From an uncultured Anaerolineae bacterium (GTDB lineage: Bacteria; Chloroflexota; Anaerolineae; J036; Brachytrichaceae), in contig CALBEF010000017.1 in the NCBI GenBank assembly GCA_937927775.1, positions 1 through 64,000 of the forward strand: a DNA stretch of 64,000 nt, read 5' to 3'. The notes under the pieces were generated by a model. It was not told where the DNA came from. It saw nothing but the letters and a program-made list of their open reading frames with translations, and did not search any database. Every line of letters starts with the position of its first letter. Position 1 is the stretch's first letter. This document shows positions 1-10,599 of this stretch, piece after piece. A program made the translations under genes and the position numbers.

Positions 1-198
1 CATCTGGCGCAGCGCGGCATGACGATTCTGCTGGCTACCCATGACCTGCGCCTGGCCCAACGCTGGCCCGATCTGGTTGTGGTGATGGAACAGGGACAAG
101 TGGCGGCGTGCGACTCCCCCGCCCAGGTATTTGCCGATCCAATCCTCAAGTCGCGCATCGGTTTGACAGAGGGATTGATTGCGGGAGTGTATTTATGA
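1..198 (+). CDS. cbiO: Cobalt/ECF-type ABC transporter ATPase, C-terminal end (CbiO-like, partial)
   Basis: Only the last 65 codons are present, open at the window edge. The visible part has the H-loop of an ABC ATPase ([10 protein letters not shown]), then a D-loop-distal strand ([15 protein letters not shown]) and an AQVFADP segment typical of CbiO/ECF ATPases. The stop overlaps the cobO start as ATGA. Its place directly before cobO and cbiX suggests it energises a cobalt ECF importer (CbiMNQO) that feeds the cobaltochelatase; the other subunits would lie upstream of the window. The family call is firm for an ABC ATPase; the cobalt specificity is inferred from context. Confidence 0.8.
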   Translation, partial: HLAQRGMTILLATHDLRLAQRWPDLVVVMEQGQVAACDSPAQVFADPILKSRIGLTEGLIAGVYL

Positions 199-764
199 TG
201 CAGACACACAACGACGTGGTTCCTTCCTCATCCCGCCCTCCCGCGCGCGGGCTGGTGATCGTCAACACCGGCAACGGCAAAGGCAAAACAACCGCCGCGC
301 TGGGCGTGCTGTTGCGCGCCTGGGGGCGTGATCTGCGCGTCGGCGTTGTCCAGTTCGTGAAAAGCGAACACGCCCGCTTCGGCGAGATTGTGGCCGGCCG
401 CCGGCTGGGCATCGACTGGGTCGTTACCGGCGACGGGTTCACCTGGACCAGCCGCGACATGAACGAAACAGTAGCCCGCGCCCGGCACGGCTGGGCGCTG
501 GCTCAGGAGCGCATCGCCGGCGGCCAGTACGACGCGCTCATCCTGGATGAATTCACCTACACGCTGCACTATGGCTGGCTGAACACCGATGAGGTGATTG
601 ACTGGCTGAAGGCTCGCAAGCCGCCGTCTTTGCATCTCATCATCACCGGCCGTTACGCCCCGCAGGCGCTCATCGACTATGCCGATCTGGTGACCGAGAT
701 GGTTGAGGTCAAGCACCCCTATAAGGATCAGGGCATCCGCGCTCAGCCCGGCATCGAGTTTTAA
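195..764 (+). CDS. cobO: Cob(I)yrinic acid a,c-diamide adenosyltransferase (CobO/BtuR type)
   Basis: Transfers the 5'-deoxyadenosyl group of ATP to the reduced corrinoid cobalt. The 189-residue product matches the usual CobA/CobO/BtuR length. A P-loop [14 protein letters not shown] lies at residues 24-37, and [14 protein letters not shown] forms the Walker B region. The C-terminus [20 protein letters not shown] is characteristic of the family, as are the final residues PGIEF. The chosen ATG overlaps the preceding stop (ATGA); a second ATG follows at once at 198, and a much longer upstream reading frame would run back through the ATPase gene. Translational coupling to the ATPase is likely. Confidence 0.95.
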   Translation: MMQTHNDVVPSSSRPPARGLVIVNTGNGKGKTTAALGVLLRAWGRDLRVGVVQFVKSEHARFGEIVAGRRLGIDWVVTGDGFTWTSRDMNETVARARHGWALAQERIAGGQYDALILDEFTYTLHYGWLNTDEVIDWLKARKPPSLHLIITGRYAPQALIDYADLVTEMVEVKHPYKDQGIRAQPGIEF

Positions 765-778
765 CGTTGTTAAAATCC

Positions 779-1603
779 ATGAACGACTCGCGCTCTTCTT
801 TTCCGCGCGCCGCGCGCCCTGTGGCGCTGGCGATTGTGGCGCATGGCACCCGTTCGGCGCAGGGTCTGGCGCAATCGCGCGCCTTTGCGCGCGCCCTGGC
901 GGAGCGTCTGGCGCTGCCGGCTCAGCTTTGCTTTCTGGAGCTGGCCGAACCCGACCTGGACACCGGCCTGGCCTTGTCTGCCGAAGCTGTTCACGGCGCA
1001 GGCGACGTGACCGTGCTGCCGCTTTTCCTGGGCGCCGGCGACCACTACAAGTCCGACACGCCCGACGCCATGCGCCGCTGCGCCGAGCGCTACCCCGGCG
1101 TCACTTTTCGCTATGCTGTCCCGCTTGGCCCGCATCCGCGTCTGATCGACCTGCTGCGCCTGCGCGTTGAGCAGGCGCTGGCGACGCATCCTGATCGCGC
1201 GTCGCCGGAAGAAACTGCCCTGTTGGTGGTGGGGCGGGGCAGCCTGGAAGAAGACAGCAACAGCGAGATCGCTCGCCTTGCCTGCCTGCTGCGGTCGGGC
1301 GCTCCCTGGCGCGCGGTCGAGTATGCCTTCCAGGCGGTCAAACATCCTACCGTTGCCGAGGGCGTTGCGCGCTGCCGGCAGTTGGGCGCCCGGCAGGTGG
1401 TTGTCGCGCCGTACCTGCTCTTTGCCGGCCGCGTCTACGATGATATTTGCGCGACTTCCGCGCGCGCCGCCGAACCGGATATGGCGGTCATTCACGCTGA
1501 ATATCTGGCCGGCTCATCGGACTCAGTCCACGGAGACGCCCCGCGCGCCTGGCTGGTTGACGTGGCCGAGCAACGCGCGCGCGAGGCGCACCCATGGGCG
1601 TGA
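779..1603 (+). CDS. cbiX: Sirohydrochlorin cobaltochelatase, two-domain CbiX
   Basis: Inserts cobalt into sirohydrochlorin (factor II), the committed step of the anaerobic cobalamin route. The 274-residue product has two CbiX-like halves. The N-terminal half carries the metal-binding VAHGTRSAQG motif (His about residue 22) and DVTVLPLFLGAGDHYKSD; the C-terminal half carries VVGRGSLEEDSN and VVVAPYLLFAGRVYDD, the second usual motif. The ATG at 779 was taken rather than an in-frame TTG at 767, since residues between them add nothing conserved. Neither start has a clear Shine-Dalgarno sequence. Its 3' end overlaps the next gene by 10 bases. Confidence 0.93.
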   Translation: MNDSRSSFPRAARPVALAIVAHGTRSAQGLAQSRAFARALAERLALPAQLCFLELAEPDLDTGLALSAEAVHGAGDVTVLPLFLGAGDHYKSDTPDAMRRCAERYPGVTFRYAVPLGPHPRLIDLLRLRVEQALATHPDRASPEETALLVVGRGSLEEDSNSEIARLACLLRSGAPWRAVEYAFQAVKHPTVAEGVARCRQLGARQVVVAPYLLFAGRVYDDICATSARAAEPDMAVIHAEYLAGSSDSVHGDAPRAWLVDVAEQRAREAHPWA

Positions 1604-4278
1604 TTGACTTTATCGGCGCAGGCCCCGGCGACCCTGAGCTGCTCACCTTAAAAGCGCGCCGCCTGATCGCGGAAGCCGATCTTATTTTGTACGCCGGCTC
1701 TCTGGTGAACCCTGCGGTGTTGCAACATGCCCGGCCCGACGCGCTGCGGCTCGACACAGCCGGCATGACGCTGGAGGAGCAGATTGCGCGGATGCAGGCT
1801 GCTGTTCAGGCCGGCCAGCGCGTGGCCCGCCTGCACACCGGCGACCCTTCTATCTTTGGCGCAATTCACGAGCAATTGCAAGCGGCCCGGGCGCTGGGGT
1901 TACCCTGGCGCATCACGCCGGGCGTCAGTTCGGCCTTTGCCGCTGCTGCGGCGCTGGGCATTGAGTACACCACGCCCGGCCTCACGCAGACAGTGATCTT
2001 CACCCGGCTGCCTGGCCGCACGCCTGTGCCCGACACAGAACGCTTGCGCGACCTGGCCGCGCATCGCGCCGGCCTGGTCATCTTTCTCAGCGCCGGCATG
2101 ATCGATCAAATTGTGGATGAATTGCGCGCCGCCGGCTACGCGCCCGAAACGCCGGTTGCAGTGGCGCAGCGCGCCAGTTGGCCGGATGAGCGCATTGTGC
2201 GCGGTGTGCTGGCCGATATTAGCGCGCGTTGCCTGGCCGCCGAAGTCACGCATCAGGCGCTGGTTGTGGTCAGCCCTGCGCTCGGTCAAGCGGTTGGCGC
2301 GGCGCGCTCGCATCTGTACGGCCTCGCGCAACAGACGCCTGTTCGTCAGGCCGGCGTGGCAATTGTGACCCTGACCCGCACCGGCGCGCAAACCGGCCTG
2401 CGGCTGAGCGCCCATCTGCCCGGCGCTACGTTGTACGCGCCGGCGCGCTTTGCGCCCGCTGCGCCGGCCCTTCCGCCCGGCGCCCAGTGCGTGCCCTGTA
2501 CGGAATCCGTCCGTCAGACGCTGCGCAGCGCCTTTCGCGCTCATTCCGCGCTGGTCTGTGTCATGGCCAGCGGGATTGTGGTGCGCGAGCTGGGGCCGCT
2601 GCTCTCCAGCAAGCGCGATGATCCCGGCGTGGTGGTGGTGGATGAACAGGGCCGCTTCGCCGTCAGCCTGGTCGGCGGACACGCCGGCGGCGCGAATCAT
2701 CTGGCCCGACAGGTAGCCGAAGCGCTGGGCGGGCAAGCCGTGATTACGACGGCCAGCGATGGTCAGTCTCTGCCCGCGCTGGATTTGCTGGGCGCTCAGC
2801 ACGGCTGGCGATTGCAGAGCGGCGATGGCATGACGGCTGTGATCGGCGCGCTGGTCAACGGCGACCCGGTCGGGCTGTTTCAAGATGCCGGCGATACGTC
2901 GTGGCAACGCGGACTGAGTCCGACGCAGCCTCTGCCGTTCAATCTGCTGCGCTTCGATGCGTGGGAGGCGCTGCTTGAATCGCGCCGGCGCTTGTCAGCC
3001 GCGCTGCTCATCACACATCGCCAACTGCCCGTCATCGACCTGCCTACCGTCGTGTATCACCCGCCCTGCCTGGCGGTTGGTGTGGGGTGCAATCGGGGGG
3101 CTACAGCGGACGAAATCTGCGCCGCGATCGATCAGACGCTGGAAGATGCCGGCCTGTCGCCGCTGAGCGTGCTGTGTGTTGCGACCATTGCGCACAAGGC
3201 GCAGGAGCCGGGATTGCTGGCCGCATGTGAGCGCAAGGCGTGGCCGTTGCGCGTCTTCTCGACCGGGGAGATCGATCGCGCTGATGCCATGCCGAATCCT
3301 TCCCCCTGGGCGCGTCAGGTGTTGGGCGTGAGCGGCGTTGCCGAGCCGGCTGCGTGGCTGGCCGCGCGCTCGGAAACTGGCGTGAGCGATCTGATTGTCG
3401 AGAAGCGCAAATATCCCAACGTCACCGTTGCTGTCGCCATCCAGCGCGTGCCGGCGCCGACGCAGCGCGCAACGGATGCGCAGACCGGCACATTGACTGT
3501 GGTGGGCATCGGGCCTGGCGATGTCGATCACCTGACGCCGGCGGCCCGCGCCGCTCTGGAGCAGGCGGATGTGCTGGTGGGGTATCGCCCCTATCTCGCG
3601 CTGATCGAATCCATCGCCCCACATGTCCTGCGCGAAGCCGGCGGCATGCGCAGTGAAGTGGCCCGCGTCCGGCGCGCAATCGATCTGGCCCGCGCTGGCC
3701 GGCGTGTGGCGCTCGTTTCGGGCGGCGATGCCGGCGTGTATGGCATGGCCGGCCTGGTCTTTGAAATGCTGCGCCACGACGCGGCGTCACGCCCTGAGCC
3801 GCCAGGTGATATTCCTGTTAGCGTTGTGCCGGGTGTGTCGGCGTTCAATGCGGCGGCGGCTTTGCTGGGCGCGCCGCTGATGACCGACTTTGCGGCTGTC
3901 AGCCTCAGCGATCAACTCATTCCGCTTGAAACGATTTTGAGCCGGCTGGAAGCGCTGGCGCAGGCTGACCTGGTGATTTGTCTGTATAACCCGCGCGGAC
4001 GCGCGCGAACGCGCCCGTTTGAGCAGGCGTGTGAGATTCTGTTGCGGCATCGCAAGCCGGACACGCCGGTTGGGATTGTGCGCGCCGCCTATCGCGCAGA
4101 TCAGCGCGTCTCCATCATTCAACTGGCCGACTTGCCGACCGCAGCCGTGGACATGTCCACCCTTCTCGTCGTCGGCAACAGCGCCACATTCGTTGATGCC
4201 GGGCGCATGGTGACGCCGCGCGGCTATGACGCCAAATACGATTTGGACGGGAGCAAAGATGACGATGCAACCCCATGA
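1594..4278 (+). CDS. cbiFGH: Trifunctional cobalt-precorrin enzyme: CbiF (C11-MT) - CbiG (5A hydrolase) - CbiH (C17-MT) fusion
   Basis: One 894-residue chain holds three consecutive enzymes of ring contraction. Residues 1 to about 250 are a CbiF/CobM tetrapyrrole methylase (VIDFIGAGPGDPELLTLKA, RLHTGDPSIFG, ITPGVSSAFAAAAALG). Residues about 251-625 are CbiG (MASGIVVRELGPLL, SLVGGHAGGANHLA, then AVGVGCNRGATADEI and ATIAHKAQEPGL). Residues about 630-885 are CbiH/CobJ (VVGIGPGDVDHLTPAA, VALVSGGDAGVYGMAG, VVPGVSAFNAAAALLGAP, LYNPRGRAR). In reaction order, CbiH methylates C17 and contracts the ring, CbiF methylates C11 and CbiG opens the lactone and releases acetaldehyde. The gene overlaps cbiX upstream and cbiC downstream. 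I saw no internal stop or frameshift. Confidence 0.95.
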   Translation: MGVIDFIGAGPGDPELLTLKARRLIAEADLILYAGSLVNPAVLQHARPDALRLDTAGMTLEEQIARMQAAVQAGQRVARLHTGDPSIFGAIHEQLQAARALGLPWRITPGVSSAFAAAAALGIEYTTPGLTQTVIFTRLPGRTPVPDTERLRDLAAHRAGLVIFLSAGMIDQIVDELRAAGYAPETPVAVAQRASWPDERIVRGVLADISARCLAAEVTHQALVVVSPALGQAVGAARSHLYGLAQQTPVRQAGVAIVTLTRTGAQTGLRLSAHLPGATLYAPARFAPAAPALPPGAQCVPCTESVRQTLRSAFRAHSALVCVMASGIVVRELGPLLSSKRDDPGVVVVDEQGRFAVSLVGGHAGGANHLARQVAEALGGQAVITTASDGQSLPALDLLGAQHGWRLQSGDGMTAVIGALVNGDPVGLFQDAGDTSWQRGLSPTQPLPFNLLRFDAWEALLESRRRLSAALLITHRQLPVIDLPTVVYHPPCLAVGVGCNRGATADEICAAIDQTLEDAGLSPLSVLCVATIAHKAQEPGLLAACERKAWPLRVFSTGEIDRADAMPNPSPWARQVLGVSGVAEPAAWLAARSETGVSDLIVEKRKYPNVTVAVAIQRVPAPTQRATDAQTGTLTVVGIGPGDVDHLTPAARAALEQADVLVGYRPYLALIESIAPHVLREAGGMRSEVARVRRAIDLARAGRRVALVSGGDAGVYGMAGLVFEMLRHDAASRPEPPGDIPVSVVPGVSAFNAAAALLGAPLMTDFAAVSLSDQLIPLETILSRLEALAQADLVICLYNPRGRARTRPFEQACEILLRHRKPDTPVGIVRAAYRADQRVSIIQLADLPTAAVDMSTLLVVGNSATFVDAGRMVTPRGYDAKYDLDGSKDDDATP

Positions 4279-4915
4279 CATTGAGCGCGAAAGCTTTCGC
4301 ATCATTCAGCAGGAGCTGGGCGAACACGACTTCAACGCGCAGGAACTGCAAATTGTCACGCGCGTGATTCACGCCACAGCCGACTTTGAATATCGCCACC
4401 TGTTGCGCTTTCATCCGCAGGCCATCCCCTCCGGCATTCAGGCGCTGCGGCGCGGCGCGCCCATCGTCACCGATGTGCAGATGGCGCAGGTCGGCATCGG
4501 CGAGGGCATGGCGTCTGTTGTCGGCAGCCGCATTGTGTGCGACATCCGTCACCCCGACGTGTATGAGGCAGCCAAAACGACCGGCCTGACCCGCTCGGCG
4601 CTGGGGATGCGGCGCAACGCCGCGTTGCTGAAAGGCGGCATCGCGGTTATCGGCAATGCGCCCACTGCGCTCCTCGAAGTCATGCGTCTGATCGAGGCCG
4701 AGGGCGCGCAGCCGGCGCTGGTGGTGGGCGTGCCGGTTGGATTTGTCAACGCCGCTGAGTCCAAAGCTGCGCTGGCCCAAAGCGACATCCCGCACATCAC
4801 GACCGTCGGGCGCAAGGGCGGTTCCACGGTTGCCGCAGCTATTGTCAATGCCTTGTTGCGCATGGCGATTGAGCCGCAAGTCGCGGCCCCGGATGCGGCG
4901 CAACGCGCCACGTGA
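4259..4915 (+). CDS. cbiC: Cobalt-precorrin-8 methylmutase CbiC
   Basis: Moves the C11 methyl to C12 to give cobyrinate. The 218-residue product starts MTMQPHDIERESFRIIQQEL and carries VTRVIHATADFEYRHLLRF, with the catalytic His of the CobH/CbiC family. Further family segments are GAPIVTDVQMAQVGI, VVGVPVGFVNAAESK and GRKGGSTVAAAIVNALL. The ATG at 4259 follows a GGGAGC Shine-Dalgarno sequence about 7 bases upstream and overlaps the end of the triple fusion by 20 bases; a longer in-frame start at 4226 is less likely. It belongs to the cobalamin operon. Confidence 0.94.
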   Translation: MTMQPHDIERESFRIIQQELGEHDFNAQELQIVTRVIHATADFEYRHLLRFHPQAIPSGIQALRRGAPIVTDVQMAQVGIGEGMASVVGSRIVCDIRHPDVYEAAKTTGLTRSALGMRRNAALLKGGIAVIGNAPTALLEVMRLIEAEGAQPALVVGVPVGFVNAAESKAALAQSDIPHITTVGRKGGSTVAAAIVNALLRMAIEPQVAAPDAAQRAT

Positions 4916-4966
4916 ACCATGCCCTGCAATGTCATGCTGTCCATTCCCCGGCCCCTGATATGAGCG

Positions 4967-6147
<1,181 letters not shown>

Positions 6148-6151
<4 letters not shown>

Positions 6152-7434
6152 GTGATCCCGCTCAAGCGTCGCGCATCACGGTAATCGGGCTGGGCGTGCA
6201 GGGCGTTGCGGCGCTGTCAGCGTCGTTGCGCGCGCGCGTGCAGACGGCGGACTGGCTGATCGCCGGCTCGCGCTGGCTGGCTGAATGCGACGCGCTGGGC
6301 ATTTGCCGGCCCGACGCGCAACGCATCCCGCTGACCGCGCGTTTGGATGACGTGATCGCTCGCCTGCGAGCGCGCGGCCGGTCACACGTGGTGATTCTGG
6401 CGTCCGGCGATCCCGGCTTTCACGGCATCGCCGGAACGTTGCTGCGCCATTTCCGCCCCGATGAGCTGGAAATTATCCCGAACGTGACCTCGCTTCAATC
6501 TGCGTTTGCGGCTGCCGGGCTGGACTGGAGCGAGGCTGCGCTGGTCAGCGCGCATGCGCATCCTCTGTCGCATGTCATCGGCTGGGCGCGTCGTTCGTGC
6601 GTGATGGGCATCCTGACTGATTCCGAGCGCACGCCAGCGGTCATTGCGCGGGCGCTGCTGGACGCCGGCCTGCCAGACTGCCGGGCCATCGTCGCCGAGA
6701 ATCTGGGCGCGCCCGACCAGCGTTTGACCGATGCGCGTCTATCCGATCTGGTCAACCGCGCGTTTGCGCCGCTCAATGTGCTGCTGCTCGTTCGCCCGAC
6801 CGGTTGGCGGCCCGACTCCGTTTTTGCGCTGCGCTCCGATGACGCCTACGCGCACCGGCGCGGCCTGATCACTAAAGCTGAAGTGCGCGCCCTGAGTCTG
6901 GCGCGTCTGGCGCTGCGCGAAACCGATGTGGTGTGGGACATTGGCGCCGGCAGCGGCGCCGTCAGCATCGAGATGGCCGCCCTGGCCTGGCGCGGTTGCG
7001 TGTTTGCCGTCGAGCGCGACGCGGAGAACCTGGCTTATTTGCGCCAGAACATCGCCCGACACGGCGCGGCGAATGTGGCAGTGGTGGCGGGCGCCGCGCC
7101 GGCATCGCTGGCCGGCCTGCCTGCGCCGGATGCCGTGTTTATCGGCGGCACGGGCGGCGCCATGCCTGAGATCGTGTCCGAAGTCCTGCGCCGGGCGCGC
7201 GGGGATGCCCGCCTGGTCATCTCCCTGGCGACGCTGGAGCGCGTGAGCGAGGCGCTGGGGCTGTTGCGCTCGGCCGGCCTGTCGCCCGATCTGCTTCAAG
7301 TCAATGTCGCGCGCGGCCAGTCCCTGCCGGTGGGCGACGAAGCAGCCCGCGCCGCCACCCGTCTGGCGCCGCTCAACCCTGTTTTTCTTGTTGCTGCGCG
7401 TGTTCCCGCGCGCGAGGACACAGAGGCCGGATAG
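6148..7434 (+). CDS. cbiET: Cobalt-precorrin-7 C5-methyltransferase / C15-methyltransferase (decarboxylating), CbiE-CbiT fusion
   Basis: The 428-residue protein is CobL-like. Residues 1 to about 205 are the CbiE tetrapyrrole methylase (ITVIGLGVQGVAALSASLRA, VILASGDPGFHGIAGTLL, IIPNVTSLQSAFAAAGLDW). Residues about 228-420 are CbiT, a class I methyltransferase with the SAM loop VWDIGAGSGAVSIEMAAL near residue 264 and PDAVFIGGTGGAMPEIVSEV. The chain methylates C5 and C15 and removes the C12 acetate carboxyl. The start overlaps the cbiD stop (ATGA). CbiE and CbiT are separate genes in many anaerobes, so this fusion and the CbiFGH fusion make the operon unusually condensed. Confidence 0.95.
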
Positions 7435-7435
7435 C

Positions 7436-8188
7436 ATGTCTTCTCCCTTGACGATCAACCCTCGCGGCCTGCTGTGCGGCGTTGGCGTGGGGCCGGGTGA
7501 TCCCGATTTAATCACCTTAAAAGCGATGCGCTGCATTCAGCAGGCGGATGTCATCGCCGCGCCGGTTTCGCAACCCGACGGCCCCAGTCACGCGCTGAAC
7601 ACCATCGCCGGCCTGTTGCGGCCCGCGCAGCGCGTCGAGCGCCTGCTTTTCCCGATGAGCCGCGACCTGCGCGAACGCGAGCGACACCGCGCCGAGGCGG
7701 TCGAGCGCGCGCAAGCGCATCTGGCGCAGGGCAGGCGCGTCGTTTTTGTCACCGAGGGCGATCCGCTGCTGCACAGCACCTTCATTTACCTGTTGCGCGG
7801 CCTGTCGGCCGACACGGCGGTGGAGATTGTGCCGGGCGTCACCTCGATAAGCGCCGCCGCTGCTGAGGCGGCGCTGCCTCTGGTGAACGGCGATCAGCGG
7901 CTGGCCGTGTTGCCGGCCACGGGCGAGGATGCGCGCCGCCTGCCGGCGCTGTTGCGCGACTTCGACACGCTAGTGCTGTTGAAAGTGCACCGCGCGCTGG
8001 ACGCCTGGCTCGACGCGCTGGACGCTCTGCCTGCGCCCTGCCATGCCGTGTTCGTCGAGCGCGCCTCGACGCCACAGGCGCGCGTGGTGCGCGATGTGGC
8101 CGCGCTGCGCGGCCAACCCGTTCATTACTTGTCTCTGCTCATTCTCCAACACGATCGCAATTCGCAATCCGATTCTTCTTTAGTCTGA
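7436..8188 (+). CDS. cbiL: Cobalt-factor II C20-methyltransferase CbiL
   Basis: The first methylation after cobalt insertion. The 250-residue tetrapyrrole methylase has LCGVGVGPGDPDLITLKAMR near the N-terminus, VVFVTEGDPLLHSTFIYLLR (the GDP-type active-site loop) and EIVPGVTSISAAAAEAALPL. The ATG at 7436 lies one base after the cbiET stop; a longer reading frame that reaches back into cbiET is rejected because the conserved start of the family begins right after this ATG. It is placed last among the ring-modifying genes although it acts second, which is common in such operons. Confidence 0.93.
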   Translation: MSSPLTINPRGLLCGVGVGPGDPDLITLKAMRCIQQADVIAAPVSQPDGPSHALNTIAGLLRPAQRVERLLFPMSRDLRERERHRAEAVERAQAHLAQGRRVVFVTEGDPLLHSTFIYLLRGLSADTAVEIVPGVTSISAAAAEAALPLVNGDQRLAVLPATGEDARRLPALLRDFDTLVLLKVHRALDAWLDALDALPAPCHAVFVERASTPQARVVRDVAALRGQPVHYLSLLILQHDRNSQSDSSLV

Positions 8189-8199
8189 GGTGTGCACCC

Positions 8200-9432
8200 A
8201 TGAAACCCCCATTTGCTTTCTTCAACACGTTGCGGCTGGCGGCCCTGGGCGCCGGCGCTGCGCTGGCACTCAGCGCCTGTTCGCTGGGCATCAGGACAAT
8301 CGTTCAGTCGCCGCCGCAGCCGACGCCCTCCGCGCAGCCGGCCCCGGAAACAAGCGCCGCGACGCCGGCTGCCGAGGCGCGCCCGGCCGTCACCCTGCGC
8401 TATGCCCAGGCGTTCACGGTGGAACAGCGCGCCGGCTATATGCTGGTGACAGTGCTCAAGCCCTGGCGCGGGGCCGGCCAGGTGTTTCGCTACGCGCTGA
8501 TTCCGCGCGGCGCGCCGGTCCCTGCTGACGCCGGCGACGCGCTGGTGATTGAAACGCCGGTCGAGCGCATTGTGGCCGTCAACACAACGCATCTCCCCTA
8601 TCTCGATCGGCTGGGTGTGGTGGACAGACTGGTGGGCGTGGGCGATCCCAGACGCATCAACACGCCCAGCGTCGTGGCGCGCATCAAGGCTGAGCAGATC
8701 GCCTCAGTGGGCCGCAATACCGATCTGGATGTCGAGCGCGTGATTGATTTGCAGCCCGACATCGTGACAACGCTGGGCCTGGGCAACCCGGAAAAGGACA
8801 ATTACCCGGTTTTGTTGCAGGCCGGCCTGAAGCCGGTGTTGATCGCCGACTTCATGGAAGATTCGCCGCTGGGCCGCGCCGAGTGGATCAAGTTCATGGC
8901 GTTGTTTTTCAATCGCGAAGCGCAGGCCGAGACGTTGTTCGATGAGGTTGTGGCGCGTTATGAGCGCATGGCTTCCATCGCGCGCAATGTCGCGCAGCGC
9001 CCGACCGTGTTCATGGGCTTTGACGATGACGGCAAGTGGCACATGCCCGGCGCGAAGAGCTATCTGGCGCGCTATGTGCTCGACGCCGGCGGCGACTATC
9101 TGTGGAGCGATCTCGACTCGAACAGCCGCGTGCCGTTGAGCTTTGAGGCGGTGCTCGAACGCGCCGCAGAGGCCGATATCTGGCTCAATCAGTCCCAGTC
9201 GTGGACGACGCTCGAACAGGTGACCCAGGCGGATGAGCGGTACAGCAAGTTCCGCGCCGTGCGCGAGGGCAGGGTGTTCAATAACAACGCGCGGTTGAAT
9301 CCCACCGGCGGCAATGACTACAACGAAAGCGGCCATGCGAATCCTGACATTGTGCTGGCCGACTTGATTGCCATCCTGCACCCGGAACTGCTGCCCGATC
9401 ACACGCCCTTTTACTACCATCGTTTGAAGTGA
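8200..9432 (+). CDS. btuF: Corrinoid/iron-chelate ABC transporter substrate-binding lipoprotein (BtuF-like)
   Basis: A secreted binding protein of the FecB/BtuF periplasmic-binding family, 410 residues. The N-terminal signal ends in a lipobox (ALALSAC, Cys about residue 27), followed by a Pro/Ala linker. The binding core has VERIVAVNTTHLPYLDRLGV, ASVGRNTDLDVERVIDLQPD and a C-terminal lobe with VLDAGGDYLWSDLDSN and DIWLNQSQSW. GAGGTG precedes the ATG. The gene sits between cbiL and a FecCD-type permease, so corrinoid or cobinamide uptake is the likely job; a siderophore substrate cannot be excluded from sequence. It is slightly longer than enterobacterial BtuF because of the linker and an inserted N-terminal region. 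Confidence 0.85.
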   Translation: MKPPFAFFNTLRLAALGAGAALALSACSLGIRTIVQSPPQPTPSAQPAPETSAATPAAEARPAVTLRYAQAFTVEQRAGYMLVTVLKPWRGAGQVFRYALIPRGAPVPADAGDALVIETPVERIVAVNTTHLPYLDRLGVVDRLVGVGDPRRINTPSVVARIKAEQIASVGRNTDLDVERVIDLQPDIVTTLGLGNPEKDNYPVLLQAGLKPVLIADFMEDSPLGRAEWIKFMALFFNREAQAETLFDEVVARYERMASIARNVAQRPTVFMGFDDDGKWHMPGAKSYLARYVLDAGGDYLWSDLDSNSRVPLSFEAVLERAAEADIWLNQSQSWTTLEQVTQADERYSKFRAVREGRVFNNNARLNPTGGNDYNESGHANPDIVLADLIAILHPELLPDHTPFYYHRLK

Positions 9433-9462
9433 TTGTCTGAAGGGATTGATTTGAAGGAACGC

Positions 9463-10599
9463 ATGGGATTGCGCTCACCGGCAACGATTGAGACCGGCCC
9501 GTTGGCTCGTCCGGCCCAGCCGGCTGTTGCCGCGCCGGAAACGCGCGTCGCGCCGGCGTGGACACGTCGGCGCGCGCGCTGGCGGGCGCTGGCGCTGGCT
9601 GCGTTATCCATCAGCCTTGCGGTCGGCTCGGTGGTCATTCCGCTCGATCAGGTGTGGGTGATTGTGACCGGCGGCCAGCCGGCTCGCCCGGCCTGGGCCG
9701 ATATTGTGCGCGACTTTCGCCTGCCCCGCGCGTTGACGGCCAGCCTGGCCGGCGCGGCGCTGGCAGTGAGCGGCCTGCTGATGCAGACCTTGTTCCGCAA
9801 TCCGCTGGCCGGGCCGTCTACACTGGGCGTCAATGCGGGCGCGAGTCTGGGCGTGGCCGGCGTCATGTTAACGTCGTCCTACGCCGCTCTGAACGCGCCC
9901 TGGCTGCGCGCCGCCGCCGATCGCCTGATTGCGCTGGATGTCGGGCGCGCGCTGGCGGCCGGCCTCGGCGCCGCGCTGGTGATGACGCTGCTGTTGATCG
10001 CTGCGCGCAACCTCGACACATTAACGTTGCTTGTGCTGGGCGTCATGGTCGGCTACGCCACCAATGCCCTGGTCAGCCTGCTGGTGTACTTCGCGATCGC
10101 TGAACAGATGCAGGCTTACGTGCTGTGGACGTTTGGCAGTTTCAGCACCGTCACCTGGTCGCAACTGCCGATTCTGGCGCTGTCGGTGACGCTGGGTCTG
10201 GGGCTTGCGTTCGGTCTGATGAAATCGCTGAACGCGCTGCTGCTCGGTGAAACGTATGCGCGCAGCATGGGCGTTTCGGTTGCGCGCGCGCGGGCGGCGG
10301 CGATTGGGTGCGCGTCGCTGCTGGCCGGCGGCGTGGTGGCGTTCTGCGGCCCGGTTGCTTTTCTGGGCGTGGCGACGCCGCACCTGTGCCGGGCGCTGCT
10401 GGGCACGTCGGATCATCGCCTGGTTCTGCCGGCTGCCGCGCTCATGGGCGCTGCGCTGGCGATTGTCGCTGACGTGGTTGCCCAGTTGCCTGGCCGGCCC
10501 GGTGTGCTGCCGTTGAACGCGGTCACAGCGTTCATCGGCGCGCCGGTCGTGATCTGGGTGATTGTGCGCCGGCGGCGCGCGGGAGGGTTTGCGACATGA
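9463..10599 (+). CDS. btuC: FecCD/BtuC-family ABC transporter permease
   Basis: An importer permease of about 378 residues with many hydrophobic segments. Family hallmarks are VRDFRLPRALTASLAGAALA followed by SGLLMQTLFRNPLAGPSTLG, a TFGSFSTVTW segment, GVSVARARAAAIGCASLLAG and GPVAFLGVATPHLCRALLG. The ATG at 9463 has GAAGGAA just upstream and is preferred over an in-frame TTG at 9433, which would follow the btuF stop directly. Together with BtuF it should form a type II importer; its ATPase is probably the BtuD-like gene at 18056, 7.5 kb downstream in the same direction. The stop overlaps cbiA as ATGA. Confidence 0.9.
   Translation: MGLRSPATIETGPLARPAQPAVAAPETRVAPAWTRRRARWRALALAALSISLAVGSVVIPLDQVWVIVTGGQPARPAWADIVRDFRLPRALTASLAGAALAVSGLLMQTLFRNPLAGPSTLGVNAGASLGVAGVMLTSSYAALNAPWLRAAADRLIALDVGRALAAGLGAALVMTLLLIAARNLDTLTLLVLGVMVGYATNALVSLLVYFAIAEQMQAYVLWTFGSFSTVTWSQLPILALSVTLGLGLAFGLMKSLNALLLGETYARSMGVSVARARAAAIGCASLLAGGVVAFCGPVAFLGVATPHLCRALLGTSDHRLVLPAAALMGAALAIVADVVAQLPGRPGVLPLNAVTAFIGAPVVIWVIVRRRRAGGFAT

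Noticed and set aside
1594-4278. Triple cobalamin fusion as an artefact of missed stop codons
   Set aside because: The frame is open throughout, linkers between the three domains are plausible, and no ribosome site or start codon stands at either domain junction.
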